A DNA stretch of 64,000 bases, from IMG/VR virus record IMGVR_UViG_3300037222_000100, positions 103,870-167,869 of that record, one strand, 5' to 3'. This DNA comes from a virus. Both the position numbers and the translations under genes were made by a program. Under the pieces are notes generated by a model. That model was not told where the DNA came from. It made no database searches and worked only from the letters and a program-made list of their open reading frames with translations. Numbering within the stretch: the first letter of the stretch is position 1; the number at the start of each line of letters is the position of its first letter. This document shows, piece by piece, positions 23,321 through 33,092 of this stretch.

Positions 23321-26300
23321 ATGGCCTTTCCTACAGTATCTCTGCTCGACAGCTTCAAACGAGCCGCAGAATCTCCACTCGGTCTAAACGAACCGTGGAA
23401 AACCGATTGGAAACTCATCAATGGCTGTACGGCCACAGGTGAAATCAAAGCGGGGGAACTCTACACAGCCAAAACGGCGTTTGCAACAGGTGAAGATGGT
23501 GCCTATTGGACCCTCGCTGAATTCACCAATCCTGGCGTCGCATGCGAAGTTCGAGCACTCACGACCGCCGAACGCCGTCTCGATCTCTGGGCCTGCCTAA
23601 GTAAACCAACCGAAGCAACGAAGAGTGGATATCGGCTCTCGGTAATCGCTGAAGCGACCGCAGGTAAATACACCTTCAAGCTAGAGAAGTGCGTCACGGG
23701 TACCTTCTCGACTCTCGTTGAAACGACGGCCATTGCAGTCGCCGTTGGTGACCGGATTGGCATCTCTGTACAGGCGGGCAAAGTCATTGCGTGGAAGAAA
23801 GTCGGAGCCGGAGCCTGGGAAGAAGTCAACTCCAAAGCGGATGCGGCATTCACCAAAGGTTTCGTTGGGATCATCTCTAAGGGAACGGGCCTGGCGGAGG
23901 CTCGCAACTTCGAAGCCGGTCCTAGCACAGTCATAGTGCAAAAACTCACAGCCAAACTAGAACCGGCTATTCCATCGTTCTCGAAACTCCTCAAGGCCAT
24001 CAAGAATCTGCGTGCCGTCTTGGGCGACACTATCGAATACGGAGCCGCGCTTGGCATGGACATGCTCGGTGCCCTTCAGTTGGGTGGCCTAGCAACGGAG
24101 AACTCGACCCTCACTGCACAGCTTCCTCGTCGCTTCGAATTCGTACGCACGTTCGTTGCTCAGTTGGGTGGACTCATCAACACTGCGGCTGCCTCGTTGG
24201 CTGTCAACTCCCTGACGGCATTCGAGCTAGGCGGCTCGACAGGTTCGACCTTGACGGCCAACATGGTGCCCTTCCTCCCGCGCACTCGATTCCTCGCAGT
24301 GTTGTCTTGGTCGGGGCATTTGACACGCACCGTTCGCTACTCTAGCGGGACGGCCAAATTCCCCATCGTCACTCTCCTCGATAGCTTCAAACGGGCCGAA
24401 GAAAACCCATTGAGCAATGGCGGCAAATGGGGCTTGAACAAACCGGGCAAAAACACGGGAGCGGTCAAAGAAGAAGCGTGGCTTTCTCTCCAGAATCCGA
24501 TATCGAAAGGCATATCCGCAGCGTACTGGACGCTCCGAGAATACACACGGCCCGGTGTGGCCGTCCAGGTTCATAAACTGGGTGAACACACAATCGAACT
24601 TTGGGCCTGTCTCAAAAAACCAACCGAAGCCAAAAAAAGTGCATACGTCCTCGAAGTCCAGGAAGAAGAACTAGCGGGCAAACGCACATTCGTATTGCGC
24701 CGATTTCTCGAAACAGAAGTTACAACGGAACTAGCCAGGACAGAAAACGTAACGGTCGCCGTAGGAGATCGCCTTGGCATCTCTGTACAGAATGGCAAAG
24801 TCCGTGGGTGGCTCAAAAAAGGAACTGGCGCTTGGGAAGTCATTGTCGAAGTTGCTGACGCCAACATCACCGTTGGATTCGTCGGCCTCTCTGGACAAGA
24901 GAGTCTCGAAGTGCCTTTCGCCGACTACACCAACTTCGAAGCGGGTGAACTTACAGCCATCATACGCATGATCGCTGAACTCGGCAGCGCGAGCAAATCA
25001 TCTCGCAATGCGCTACGGGCAATCGCGGCTTCACTCAAACCCGAAGTCACCGAGCAAAGAAACACGCTTCACGCATTCTTGGCAGCGCTCAAACCAGCAG
25101 GGTCCCTGATACCGAAATCTGAAGTCATCGTGGAACACCTGATGGCCGCATTGAGCTTCCTCGGGATTTTGCCACGCAATACCACACACGCATTGCCAGC
25201 CTCGCTTTCCTTCCTAGGTGCGCTTCCTCGCAACATCACCGACTTCCTCGCAGCGCACTTGAGCTTCACCGGGGCGTTGCCTCGCAACATCACGCGGTCT
25301 ACTGAGGCTGAACTTGGCCTTGCAGGTACTCTCCCTCGCAACACGACCGCTGCGCTTCTGGCCAAACTGACTTTTGCCGGAACGCTCTCTCGCAATATCC
25401 TTCGCAACCTGTCAGCCACGCTCACTCCGGAAGCACACCTTGGTAGGGCGATTAGCCATGTCCTTTCGGCCAGCGTTTCCTTCGTCGGCTCGTTGCCTCG
25501 TGAGACGCTGCACGCGCTCGAAGCCACCATCGAATTTGTTGGTAACCCACAACGAGTTATCGTCACGACAAGGATCGCGACCCTGAGCTTCGTAGGGTCC
25601 CTCGAAGAGCGCCTCAGCAAGAACTTCGAAGCGGTACTCTCGTTCGTAGGAACGTTGCCGAGGAACATCCGTCATCGTCTTAGCGGCATCCTCTCCTTCT
25701 CCACGACCCTGCTCGATGATGTGATCTTCCCGCTTAGGGCGACGATCTCATTCGATGTCACCCTGCGAAAAGAATTCGAACTGATCCACCGTCTCGAAGC
25801 AAGTCTCTCGTTCATCGGAGCCCTCCCTAGGAACATCCGTAGGCTCACTCGTGCGCACTTGACACCGGAAGGAACCCTTCCTCGTAACACCACCCATGAA
25901 CTATCGGCCACGCTCTCCTCGGCCGTCATTCTGAGCCGCGCTATTACAGCCGCACTAGCGGCTTCTCTCGCGCTCGAAGTAACGGCTGGGCGATCTACCG
26001 TCCACAACCTCGAAGCAGCCCTGAGCCCCACTGGACGCCTCTCTCGTGCCTTTTTGAAGGGCCTTGCCGCTACGCTCGCGTTCGAGGGACGTTTGCGGCG
26101 TTCTGTGGCCCACCTACTTACGTCTAGCCTCAACTTCCGAGGTAACCTCACATCCCTCACTCGCCATGGATTTGAAGCCGCACTCGAACTGTCAGCCAGG
26201 ATCAATCGAGAAAGCATTAGAAAGGTCCTTCAGGCCAGCCTCAGCTTCACCGCTAGCCTGCCACGTCAGATCACGCATTCCCTTCGCGCTGCGCTCTCGT

Positions 26301-26524
26301 TCTTGGGCCGCATCCGCAGGCCGCACGCAGGTACCCTCGTTGACTACGTGGTTCTCAAATTCGTGTCGGAGCCACCTAGCCTGACCGTGGTCTACAAGGA
26401 AGGTAAACCGGTCAGCGTGATCGACCGACTCTCCGACTATCCAGACACCGAACTGTCCGACTTCCCCGAACTCGAATTCGTGTCCATCGTTGAGAAGCGA
26501 CGCATCCTGAGAGGGAATAACTGA
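23321..26524 (+). CDS. 1067-aa fibre protein: two LamG-like domains plus about 20 copies of a 22-aa repeat
   Basis: Residues 1-205 and 346-545 are homologous beta-jelly-roll (concanavalin/LamG-like) domains: LLDSFKRA, AYWTL, DRxGISVQxGKVxxW, GFVG. From about 550 to 1000 runs a repeat of about 22 residues with consensus HxLxAxLSFxGxLPRNIT. This is likely a regular beta or helical rod. The C-terminal tail VSVIDRLSDYPDTELSDFPELE resembles that of the next gene. Late signature GGTAATAGGTGCG before ATG. Role: long adhesive fibre or tape-like rod (inferred). Confidence 0.8.
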   Translation: MAFPTVSLLDSFKRAAESPLGLNEPWKTDWKLINGCTATGEIKAGELYTAKTAFATGEDGAYWTLAEFTNPGVACEVRALTTAERRLDLWACLSKPTEATKSGYRLSVIAEATAGKYTFKLEKCVTGTFSTLVETTAIAVAVGDRIGISVQAGKVIAWKKVGAGAWEEVNSKADAAFTKGFVGIISKGTGLAEARNFEAGPSTVIVQKLTAKLEPAIPSFSKLLKAIKNLRAVLGDTIEYGAALGMDMLGALQLGGLATENSTLTAQLPRRFEFVRTFVAQLGGLINTAAASLAVNSLTAFELGGSTGSTLTANMVPFLPRTRFLAVLSWSGHLTRTVRYSSGTAKFPIVTLLDSFKRAEENPLSNGGKWGLNKPGKNTGAVKEEAWLSLQNPISKGISAAYWTLREYTRPGVAVQVHKLGEHTIELWACLKKPTEAKKSAYVLEVQEEELAGKRTFVLRRFLETEVTTELARTENVTVAVGDRLGISVQNGKVRGWLKKGTGAWEVIVEVADANITVGFVGLSGQESLEVPFADYTNFEAGELTAIIRMIAELGSASKSSRNALRAIAASLKPEVTEQRNTLHAFLAALKPAGSLIPKSEVIVEHLMAALSFLGILPRNTTHALPASLSFLGALPRNITDFLAAHLSFTGALPRNITRSTEAELGLAGTLPRNTTAALLAKLTFAGTLSRNILRNLSATLTPEAHLGRAISHVLSASVSFVGSLPRETLHALEATIEFVGNPQRVIVTTRIATLSFVGSLEERLSKNFEAVLSFVGTLPRNIRHRLSGILSFSTTLLDDVIFPLRATISFDVTLRKEFELIHRLEASLSFIGALPRNIRRLTRAHLTPEGTLPRNTTHELSATLSSAVILSRAITAALAASLALEVTAGRSTVHNLEAALSPTGRLSRAFLKGLAATLAFEGRLRRSVAHLLTSSLNFRGNLTSLTRHGFEAALELSARINRESIRKVLQASLSFTASLPRQITHSLRAALSFLGRIRRPHAGTLVDYVVLKFVSEPPSLTVVYKEGKPVSVIDRLSDYPDTELSDFPELEFVSIVEKRRILRGNN

Positions 26525-26525
26525 G

Positions 26526-27509
26526 ATGCCCAAAGAATCTGAAACGTTCAAAGCAAGTTTGACTTTCGCGGGCGCTCTACCTCGCAAAACCTTGCATGTC
26601 TTCCGTGCGCGAGTGCGCTTTCAGGGATCGCAGAATCGTGCGATGACACATTCGTTCCAAGCTGTTCTAGGTCCGACCGGTGTCCTAGCGCGAGTACTGG
26701 CGACCTTGCATCTCGTCGCATCGATCCGGTTTACGACTACTCTCCCTTCCATCTTCCATCGAGTTCTTCATGCCGCATTGACATTCGTCGGAGCACGACG
26801 ACGCAACACCACGCATGCGCTCCAGGCAACTCTCACTCCCAAAGGGCGACCGCTGCGGCGCTTCTTCATCGTGCCGTTCCGAGCAGTCCTATCGCCGTCT
26901 GTCTTGCTAGTGCGCGTGATCCGTCACCGTCTTCGGGCATCGCTCTCACCGACCGTCACGATGCTAAGTTTTCTCGCAAGAAAACTTAGCAGTTCGCTCT
27001 CCTTCGCAGCGCATCTTCCGCGCTCAACGCAGCATGCCCTTGGGGCTTCTCTCCGGCCATCTGGCGTACTTGGTGTCCACACTGAAGGCATGATCAAACG
27101 CTTCAACGCCACCTTGAGTCCCACCAGTGGACTCGCGCCCAACAAGACTGTGCGCCAGAAGTTCCTTGCGACTCTTGATCTCCGTTTCGCCGAACCGCAC
27201 ACATTGGTGTCTACGGTTACGCATACTCTTGGCCCCGATACTGTGACGCTGCTATCGCAGTCCACACCTTCATTGACGGTGCGCGTCGGCACAGACGCGA
27301 TCATCGATCAGACGGAAGATGGCAACGTCACAGAGCTAGCGCCGGATACTATCGAAGACGGCCTACATGACATCGTAGAGATCGGGTTCGAGCAGAAGCA
27401 ACTGCCGTTCGAGGATAGGTTGACGGACCCTCAGACCTTGGTACTCGATGAACTTGAAGATGATGAGCTAGACAGCACCAACATCATTCAGCGTTGGTTC
27501 CGGCGCTAG
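26526..27509 (+). CDS. 327-aa repeat protein, continuation paralogue of the fibre rod
   Basis: Residues 5-235 carry the same 22-aa repeat as the upstream gene (FKASLTFAGALPRKTLH...), about ten copies but more diverged. The tail is acidic (EDRLTDPQTLVLDELEDDELD). It starts 1 nt after the previous stop region, with GAATAACTGAG before ATG. A perfect 12-bp palindrome lies inside the gene at 26963-26990. Confidence 0.7.
   Translation: MPKESETFKASLTFAGALPRKTLHVFRARVRFQGSQNRAMTHSFQAVLGPTGVLARVLATLHLVASIRFTTTLPSIFHRVLHAALTFVGARRRNTTHALQATLTPKGRPLRRFFIVPFRAVLSPSVLLVRVIRHRLRASLSPTVTMLSFLARKLSSSLSFAAHLPRSTQHALGASLRPSGVLGVHTEGMIKRFNATLSPTSGLAPNKTVRQKFLATLDLRFAEPHTLVSTVTHTLGPDTVTLLSQSTPSLTVRVGTDAIIDQTEDGNVTELAPDTIEDGLHDIVEIGFEQKQLPFEDRLTDPQTLVLDELEDDELDSTNIIQRWFRR
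26963..26990. repeat. Perfect 12-bp inverted repeat inside a CDS
   Basis: GCTAAGTTTTCT (26963-26974) and its exact complement (26979-26990) around a 4-nt loop CGCA. It is markedly A+T-rich compared with the gene around it and falls at residues reading MLSFLARKLS. It could be a hairpin, a protein-binding site or a remnant of an insertion. Confidence 0.85.
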
Positions 27510-28369
27510 CCGACGATCATCTGAGTGGCGTTGCGCTTGGTGGTCAGTTCTTCGATGACCCATTCAAATTCCACAGAGTCTTCTCCTGCGCCTTTGACGG
27601 TAATCGTAACCATTGTCGATTCTAGTTTGGTCGGTTTGCCGGTGATCTTACCCGTGCCGACTTTGATGGTCAAGCCTTCTGGCAACCCGCTAGCTTCATA
27701 GGTCGTAGTATCTGTCGCCTCGATCTGCAATTCAACGGTTTCGCCCAGCCCGTTATGCTGTGTACCGGGATCGTTGACGCTCGTACCTCCGCCGCCCGCT
27801 TCGAAATTGGTTGTGTTACCGTCGGCGGCTTCGACGGCAAAACCGACGAACCCTGTCGTATAGGTGGCATCCGATACGGCGTGTCGTTCTTCCCATTCTC
27901 CTGCGCCTTTTTTGCGCCAGTATACGACTTGACCACCTTGGACAGATAGACCTACGCGATCACCAACTTCGAAAACCTCGGCTGCCGTAGTGGACAGAAC
28001 GGTGAAGCCGTTTTCGTCACATCGTTCTAGTTTGACTTCGAATTTGCCGCCGCCGCCAGTGTGTTTGAGCTTGAGACGATAGCCACTGATTTTTGCAGTC
28101 GTTGGGTCCGAGATACAAGCCCAGAGTGACCAATAACCCGCATCATCAATTCTTTTGTCACGCGTTATGGCAACGCCCGGACTAGCAAATTCGAGGGGGC
28201 TCCAATATGCACCTTCTACTTTGCCAGTATTAGCATTTTCCCAATTTTCTCCGTTGCACGATCCGGTTGTGGCGTTGATGGGAAAGAACGTTTTCCATTG
28301 GGCTCCATTGGAGAGCGGATTTTCAGTCCGTTTGAAGCTATCAAGGACGGCGGTCGTCGGGAAGGACAT
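27506..28369 (-). CDS. Fibre protein: LamG-like domain plus Ig-like (He_PIG) domain
   Basis: 287 aa. Residues 1-195 match the LamG-like domains of the 1067-aa gene (VLDSFKRTENPLSNG..., DRVGLSVQGGQVVYW, GFVGF). Residues 200-280 are one Ig-like repeat (ASGLPEGLTIKVGTGKITGKPT). It thus shuffles modules from two other fibre genes. Convergent overlap of 4 nt with the repeat protein. TAATG overlap with its upstream partner. Confidence 0.75.
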   Translation of the reverse strand: MSFPTTAVLDSFKRTENPLSNGAQWKTFFPINATTGSCNGENWENANTGKVEGAYWSPLEFASPGVAITRDKRIDDAGYWSLWACISDPTTAKISGYRLKLKHTGGGGKFEVKLERCDENGFTVLSTTAAEVFEVGDRVGLSVQGGQVVYWRKKGAGEWEERHAVSDATYTTGFVGFAVEAADGNTTNFEAGGGGTSVNDPGTQHNGLGETVELQIEATDTTTYEASGLPEGLTIKVGTGKITGKPTKLESTMVTITVKGAGEDSVEFEWVIEELTTKRNATQMIVG

Positions 28370-29130
28370 TACGCCACCGTGGCAACGTGCTCAATGAACG
28401 CAGTAAGGGCAAGCCCTTCGGGTGTGCTTTCGATGGTAGTACAGACCAATGTGAGTTTGTCTTTGTCTCCAAGCGCCGTAGGAGATTCGAGTTTGAGCGC
28501 TTCGGCTGCCGTTTTCGCTTTGACTTTGGTTGAGCCACCTTCGAATTTGAGAGCCACTCCATTGAGCATGAGTTCGAATTCGGCTTTGCCTTTCACGAGT
28601 TCGAATTCGATTTCTATGAGAGTCTTTGTCTCGCCAGGTCCGAGGCGGAAGAACCCGCCAGGGACCGTTCCTTCGGTAACCTTTTCGGCGATGGCCCAAG
28701 TCGGCCCTGTGATGAAGTGAGCGTGAAGCCCGGTGACAAAGATCGGCTGCCATTCCCCTTCGACATAGCAGAACACTTCCCTGGTTTCCTCGATCAGACG
28801 TGCATCCCCCGGTTCGTGATCCGTGAGTGCTTCGAGCGCTGCTTTGTCAGCGACGGGGGCCTGCCAAGAAGAGAGCGACTTCCATTCTTTCGCTACGTCG
28901 TCATACCCATAGAGCCGGAGGGATTCTATGACCAAGCGCACATCTCCGCCTTCAGGGCTTGAGAGCGCAAGCAAAGCGGCATGCGTAGTGACGGGCTCTA
29001 GCCAGTGGACTTCGTATTCTTCCGTGAATTTGGACAGACGCGTTTCGAGCGCCTGCGCCGTTTCGCGGTCGAACGGGGTGTTTTCGCTAGGAAGGTTTTC
29101 CCACGGGAAGAGGGTGAATTTGACCGGCAT
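28369..29130 (-). CDS. Virion protein, likely fibre or baseplate component
   Basis: 253 aa from the ATG with late signature AGTAATGGGTG. N-terminus FTLFPWENLPSENTPF, then two similar short repeats: ALLALSSPEGGDVRLVIESLRLYGYD and ALEALTDHEPGDARLIEETREVFCYVEGEW, a motif seen in phage fibre proteins. The C-terminal beta domain (LIEIEFELVKGKAEFELMLNG) resembles a capping or head domain. Confidence 0.65.
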   Translation of the reverse strand: MPVKFTLFPWENLPSENTPFDRETAQALETRLSKFTEEYEVHWLEPVTTHAALLALSSPEGGDVRLVIESLRLYGYDDVAKEWKSLSSWQAPVADKAALEALTDHEPGDARLIEETREVFCYVEGEWQPIFVTGLHAHFITGPTWAIAEKVTEGTVPGGFFRLGPGETKTLIEIEFELVKGKAEFELMLNGVALKFEGGSTKVKAKTAAEALKLESPTALGDKDKLTLVCTTIESTPEGLALTAFIEHVATVA

Positions 29131-29139
29131 CACCCATTA

Positions 29140-29310
29140 CTATCGCGCAAGCTCCTCTTTCTCTGGCCTCCAGGGAAAGTCTCGTCGGTCATGGAGCGCC
29201 AAGCCAATGCCCACGATGATCAAGACGAGTCCATCGAGTCCGTGATGCAGGTGTCGCCCGCACAGATAGACCCGGCGCGGAGCGGGTGTGATGTGGATGA
29301 GCTTCCTCAT
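29140..29310 (-). CDS. 56-aa membrane protein
   Basis: MRKLIHITPAPRRVYLCGRH..., then membrane helix GLVLIIVGIGLAL and HDRRDFPWRP. This VYLCGRHLHHG ... HDRRDFPW layout is familiar from small actinophage proteins. ATGA overlap with the 1213-aa gene. Confidence 0.75.
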   Translation of the reverse strand: MRKLIHITPAPRRVYLCGRHLHHGLDGLVLIIVGIGLALHDRRDFPWRPEKEELAR

Positions 29311-32300
29311 AGTCCTGGTACGTCATTCTGGAACTGGACGTTATGGTAGCGGCTCTCGTCCAGGCTATCCGGTTCGGTGCGCTGCGGCTCGGTGTTGGCG
29401 AAGTCCCATCCTTCTGACGAGTCGAGCTTGAGACGTTGATCGTATGCCCGTAGCGCCGCTGCTAGCTCAGGAGTCGAAGATTCAGCGTTCTCGTAGTTGC
29501 GGTCCATCGCGCCCTGGTCGCGCACCGTCCCATTGGGCCGGATGATCAGATGATGGGCCGGTCCCGGCTGTGCCGCGTTTTCATCGTCACCCCATACATC
29601 GCCGTGCGTGCGTTCATCGGCCCACGTCACGAGATGGTCGGTGTCCGGATAGTAGATACCCTTGCCCCATTGCCCCGGTTCCCATGGTGCGGGTGTAGCC
29701 CCAGCCGTGAACTGATGCGCTTCAAGCGGCTCCCAAGCTCCAGCGCGCATCACGCCCGGCGTCAATGCCTCGGGAGGAATCACGCCCCGGTATCCAATGT
29801 GGTTGCCCTGAGCAACTTGACGCTCCGTCTCACCAGGCACGTCTCCGTATCCCATGGCGTCGGCCATCTGCCCCAACGAGTCGTATCCCTCCTGTGGACT
29901 GATAGTCGCTTCAGGAATCATGTTGTCCTCATCGGGGTTGATGTGCTGAGGGTCCAAGTGTGCCGGATTGATCTTCAACACGATAGGCTCCTCTGGCGGA
30001 TCAGCACGCCTGTCTACATCATCGATTGATCGATCTCTAGCGTCCATGGGATACTGAGCCATGTATACATGACCGGGGCGCGGGATTAGCCACTCATCTG
30101 GCGTTGTCTTTCCGAACTCATTCGGATTGGGTTTCCCATAGTTGGTTCCTCCGGCAACGTCAGAGTCCCAAGGGTGCAATCCGTTGCGCATGATCGACTC
30201 TAGGCGCGCGGGCGTCGTGCCATGGTATAGGGCGCTCTTTGGCCCCTTCTGCCAATTGTGCCAAAAGCTCTCGTCAACCGGCATGGCCGTCTTGAGTTGC
30301 CATTTCTCGTCATTTTTGGCAATTCCCGTGAAGCTGAACATCTGCTGTTGTCCCGTACCTCCTGGACCGATCTTCCAAGTGTTCTGCGGGTCATACAGAT
30401 GTGGTGTATGTGGCCACACAATACCCGGCTGAGGAGGTTCACGATGATAGGGACCCAGATACCCCTCTTCGGGGGGTGCTTGAGGGATATTGACCTCCCA
30501 ACTCGGGAATGTCTCATTCCAGCGCTGGATGTTCCGAACATGATCATTGTCAGGCTGCTCTCCCGGCTCCATCAACTCGCCGTTCTCGCCATACGTTTCA
30601 TTGATGTGATTCTGGAGAGCATCTGTCATCTCGCTTTGATGGCCATGGTGTTTGATAGCTTCGAGGAACTCTTGCTGCTGCTGGTCGAATCGCCTATCGT
30701 GGAACTCTTGCTGCTGTCGAGAGCGAGCCGGGTCCTGACCCTCGGGCGCATGATACACATGTTTGTACTGGTCCGCGTAGTCCGCACTTACGCCTGTCCA
30801 CTCCGGCTCTTCCCAGTTGTACTCGGTATTTTCTCCAGGTTCGCGTCCTTCAACGAAGTCGTGTTCTACCTCCTGATACCGTCTATCAGGGTGATGGTAT
30901 TGAGTGTAGTCGCTTACGTCTTCTGCCTGCGGAAAGTTGGCATAGAGCAGTTCACGATCTTCTTCAGGGTCCTCCTCTTCGTGGCCAACGGCATTATCGC
31001 GTTCCGTCTCTTTGCCCACATGATCGCCCCACTCATTGAGCATGTCCTGATACTCCGGCTTGACTGGATCATCATTTGGCCCGAACATCTCTGCCAGCGT
31101 TCCATCGGAGTTGTAGTGCCAAGTAACATGCGGACGCCCCTTCGGGTCGCGCAGTGAGTAAGCGTCGATCAAACCGTTTTCAAGGCAGTGGCCATATTTC
31201 TCATCGTTGCCAATGCAGTGACCCATCATGGTACCCTCGGCACCTAGGTCCTCCGCGTCCTGCAATTGCTTGATGTGCCAGCCCGACTTGCGGGGGGCAA
31301 CTGTCTTGGGGTACATCTCGCGCAATGACCTTAGCTCCGGGTCGGTGTCGCCCTTGCCTTCGCGCTCCGCCCGTTCGACATCTACGCGACCTAGACCTGT
31401 ATGATACTGATCCTCGTTTTCAGCCACTCGGTCCCAATCAATCCCCGACACGCCACCCTTATGTGGCTCGAACTTATGAACCACCTTGCCTGCATGGCTA
31501 AGTTCCTCGGTCTGTTTTTCACGACGCACTTCCTCGCTATGGGCTCGCGCTCTCTCGTTCATTTTCTGCGGCGTCCAATCACCTTCTAGAACATTGACGC
31601 CTCGACGTAGCGGATGCTGACGAGCCTCGTACCAATTGTGCCAGTTAGGAAGGACATGATCGAGTGGATTGAAGTAACGGTCTTCGACATTGGCCTTAAC
31701 CTTGTCGGAGTAAGGACGCTCACCCTCGGGAACAGGACTCCAGTCTTCTGGCTCTTCATCGCGTCCCTTTTGGAACTCTCGAAAGGCCCGATTCTTCTCC
31801 TCTTGCTCCCGTTCGCCGTCATCGACCTCTTGCTTTTTCTGCTTCCAATCCTTCAACCATCGCTCGTAAGAATTGCCACCTTGCCAGAACTGAAGGTGAG
31901 GACCTCCGACAGTGCCCTCCGGAAGGTCCCTATCTCCGCCAACACGAATGTCCCCCTTCTTGAAACGATGGGCTAGATACGGTGCGAGCGACTCGCGCTC
32001 CTCACCTAGTCGCTCGACCATGATGCGCTTGAACTCCTCGCCCTCTGGTGTGCGAAGGGCCTTGTCCGGCGCTTTCAGGACTTTGTTCAGATTCGGGCCA
32101 CCGAGCTTGGTCAGTTTCGCGTGCGCGTCATTCCACGGGCAGTTGCAACGCTCTCCCGTCCAGAGGTTATGATGCCACGTCCCCGTCGAGTTGCCGAAGT
32201 GCCATTGCTCCTTGCCGTGGAAACCAACATCCTTGAAACGAGGGTCCGCTTCTTCCACTATGCGTCGATAGTCGCGAGGGTCGTTCTCGCCGTATTGCTC

Positions 32301-32948
32301 CGGACGTGGCTTGTAGAACTTTACACGTCCGGCGCGTGAGATGTTGAAGGCAGTATCCCAGAAGGAAGTCGGCTGGCCTTCCCACTCGCCTCCATGGGGA
32401 TCGTAACCCTTCCAATTGACCTCATCAACTAGACCTTGGGGATGCTTGAGATCAAAGACTTGCTCGGCGTACTGGGCGTGACTCGGCGTGCCATCCTGAC
32501 CTTCAGTCGTCCAGGTGTGGACGTTCCCTTCGGGATCGAGCATGCCCTTACCTGGACGACCAAGGTCCCAGTTCAACTGATGTCCGGCTGAGCCCTGTGC
32601 CGCGACCTTGCTATGGAAGTCCCACTGGTCGTAGTCCACAGGCTCAATACCAAGATGCTGATTGACATCCTCTTCGCCCTCAAACCCCGGCGAGTACCAA
32701 GTCGCTTTGTCGCCTCGGCGCTGACCATACTCGTACTCGGGATACTCGTGATGGGGAAATTCAGTTGGCGCACCAACGATGTGTTCGATCATCTCGCCGT
32801 GATGCGTAAAGGGTCCGCCAACCCATACCCGGTGATAGTTCGGGTCGTAGATCAGCGGGCCACTGGAGTGCGATCCTTGACCGCCCATGTCCTCTACCTC
32901 GGGTGGACCGAGAGAGGAGAACTTCCAATTCAGGACATGCTCTGCCAT
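29307..32948 (-). CDS. 1213-aa late multidomain protein: PcfJ-like core and ART/KptA-like domain
   Basis: Start at 32948 (late signature TCATAATGGGTGCG). N-terminal module LIYDPNYHRVWVGGPFTHHGE is echoed in the 934-aa protein. Residues about 118-125 read FHSKVAAQ (shared motif). A zinc-type CNCPWND occurs near 275. At about 605-655, AEGTMMGHCIGN...YSLRDPKGRPHVTW matches the PcfJ family. At about 960-1110, SALYHGTTPARLESIMRNGL...GHVYMAQ...YRGVIPPEAL has the layout of ADP-ribosyltransferase / RNA 2'-phosphotransferase folds (H, SI..GL, VYMA). The linkers are long and rich in His/Glu/Pro/Gln. Possibly a packaged effector; activity unproven. Confidence 0.75.
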   Translation of the reverse strand: MAEHVLNWKFSSLGPPEVEDMGGQGSHSSGPLIYDPNYHRVWVGGPFTHHGEMIEHIVGAPTEFPHHEYPEYEYGQRRGDKATWYSPGFEGEEDVNQHLGIEPVDYDQWDFHSKVAAQGSAGHQLNWDLGRPGKGMLDPEGNVHTWTTEGQDGTPSHAQYAEQVFDLKHPQGLVDEVNWKGYDPHGGEWEGQPTSFWDTAFNISRAGRVKFYKPRPEQYGENDPRDYRRIVEEADPRFKDVGFHGKEQWHFGNSTGTWHHNLWTGERCNCPWNDAHAKLTKLGGPNLNKVLKAPDKALRTPEGEEFKRIMVERLGEERESLAPYLAHRFKKGDIRVGGDRDLPEGTVGGPHLQFWQGGNSYERWLKDWKQKKQEVDDGEREQEEKNRAFREFQKGRDEEPEDWSPVPEGERPYSDKVKANVEDRYFNPLDHVLPNWHNWYEARQHPLRRGVNVLEGDWTPQKMNERARAHSEEVRREKQTEELSHAGKVVHKFEPHKGGVSGIDWDRVAENEDQYHTGLGRVDVERAEREGKGDTDPELRSLREMYPKTVAPRKSGWHIKQLQDAEDLGAEGTMMGHCIGNDEKYGHCLENGLIDAYSLRDPKGRPHVTWHYNSDGTLAEMFGPNDDPVKPEYQDMLNEWGDHVGKETERDNAVGHEEEDPEEDRELLYANFPQAEDVSDYTQYHHPDRRYQEVEHDFVEGREPGENTEYNWEEPEWTGVSADYADQYKHVYHAPEGQDPARSRQQQEFHDRRFDQQQQEFLEAIKHHGHQSEMTDALQNHINETYGENGELMEPGEQPDNDHVRNIQRWNETFPSWEVNIPQAPPEEGYLGPYHREPPQPGIVWPHTPHLYDPQNTWKIGPGGTGQQQMFSFTGIAKNDEKWQLKTAMPVDESFWHNWQKGPKSALYHGTTPARLESIMRNGLHPWDSDVAGGTNYGKPNPNEFGKTTPDEWLIPRPGHVYMAQYPMDARDRSIDDVDRRADPPEEPIVLKINPAHLDPQHINPDEDNMIPEATISPQEGYDSLGQMADAMGYGDVPGETERQVAQGNHIGYRGVIPPEALTPGVMRAGAWEPLEAHQFTAGATPAPWEPGQWGKGIYYPDTDHLVTWADERTHGDVWGDDENAAQPGPAHHLIIRPNGTVRDQGAMDRNYENAESSTPELAAALRAYDQRLKLDSSEGWDFANTEPQRTEPDSLDESRYHNVQFQNDVPGL

Positions 32949-32992
32949 CGCACCCATTATGACGCAGATTCACGCTCGATACCTCGCTCTGC

Positions 32993-33022
32993 TTGACACG
33001 GCGGGGTACGCACTGATATCCT
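32993..33022 (+). promoter_or_regulatory. Sigma70-like promoter with a transcribed leader
   Basis: Consensus TTGACA (32993-32998), 18-bp spacer, TATCCT (33017-33022). Unlike most promoters here it is not leaderless: about 65 nt separate it from the coding region. It drives rightward, divergent from the 1213-aa late gene. Confidence 0.7.
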
Positions 33023-33034
33023 ATCTCGTTCTTC

Positions 33035-33065
33035 AAGGACCGCTAGGTTCGCCCTGGCGGTCCTT
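33035..33065 (+). promoter_or_regulatory. Strong hairpin in the 5' leader of the RlpA-like gene
   Basis: A 13-bp stem (33035-33047 with 33053-33065, one G.T pair) closes a 5-nt loop TTCGC, followed by TTTCC. It starts within about 10 nt of the predicted transcript start. It may be an attenuator/terminator or a 5' stabilising hairpin. Confidence 0.7.
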
Positions 33066-33092
33066 TCCATTCCATCAAGGAGGCTGAGAGCA

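Noticed and set aside
30258-31157. 299-aa + strand ORF
   Set aside because: Antisense to the 1213-aa gene, Leu/Val/Arg-rich as expected for complementary-strand shadows of Glu/Gln/His codons, and no start signal.
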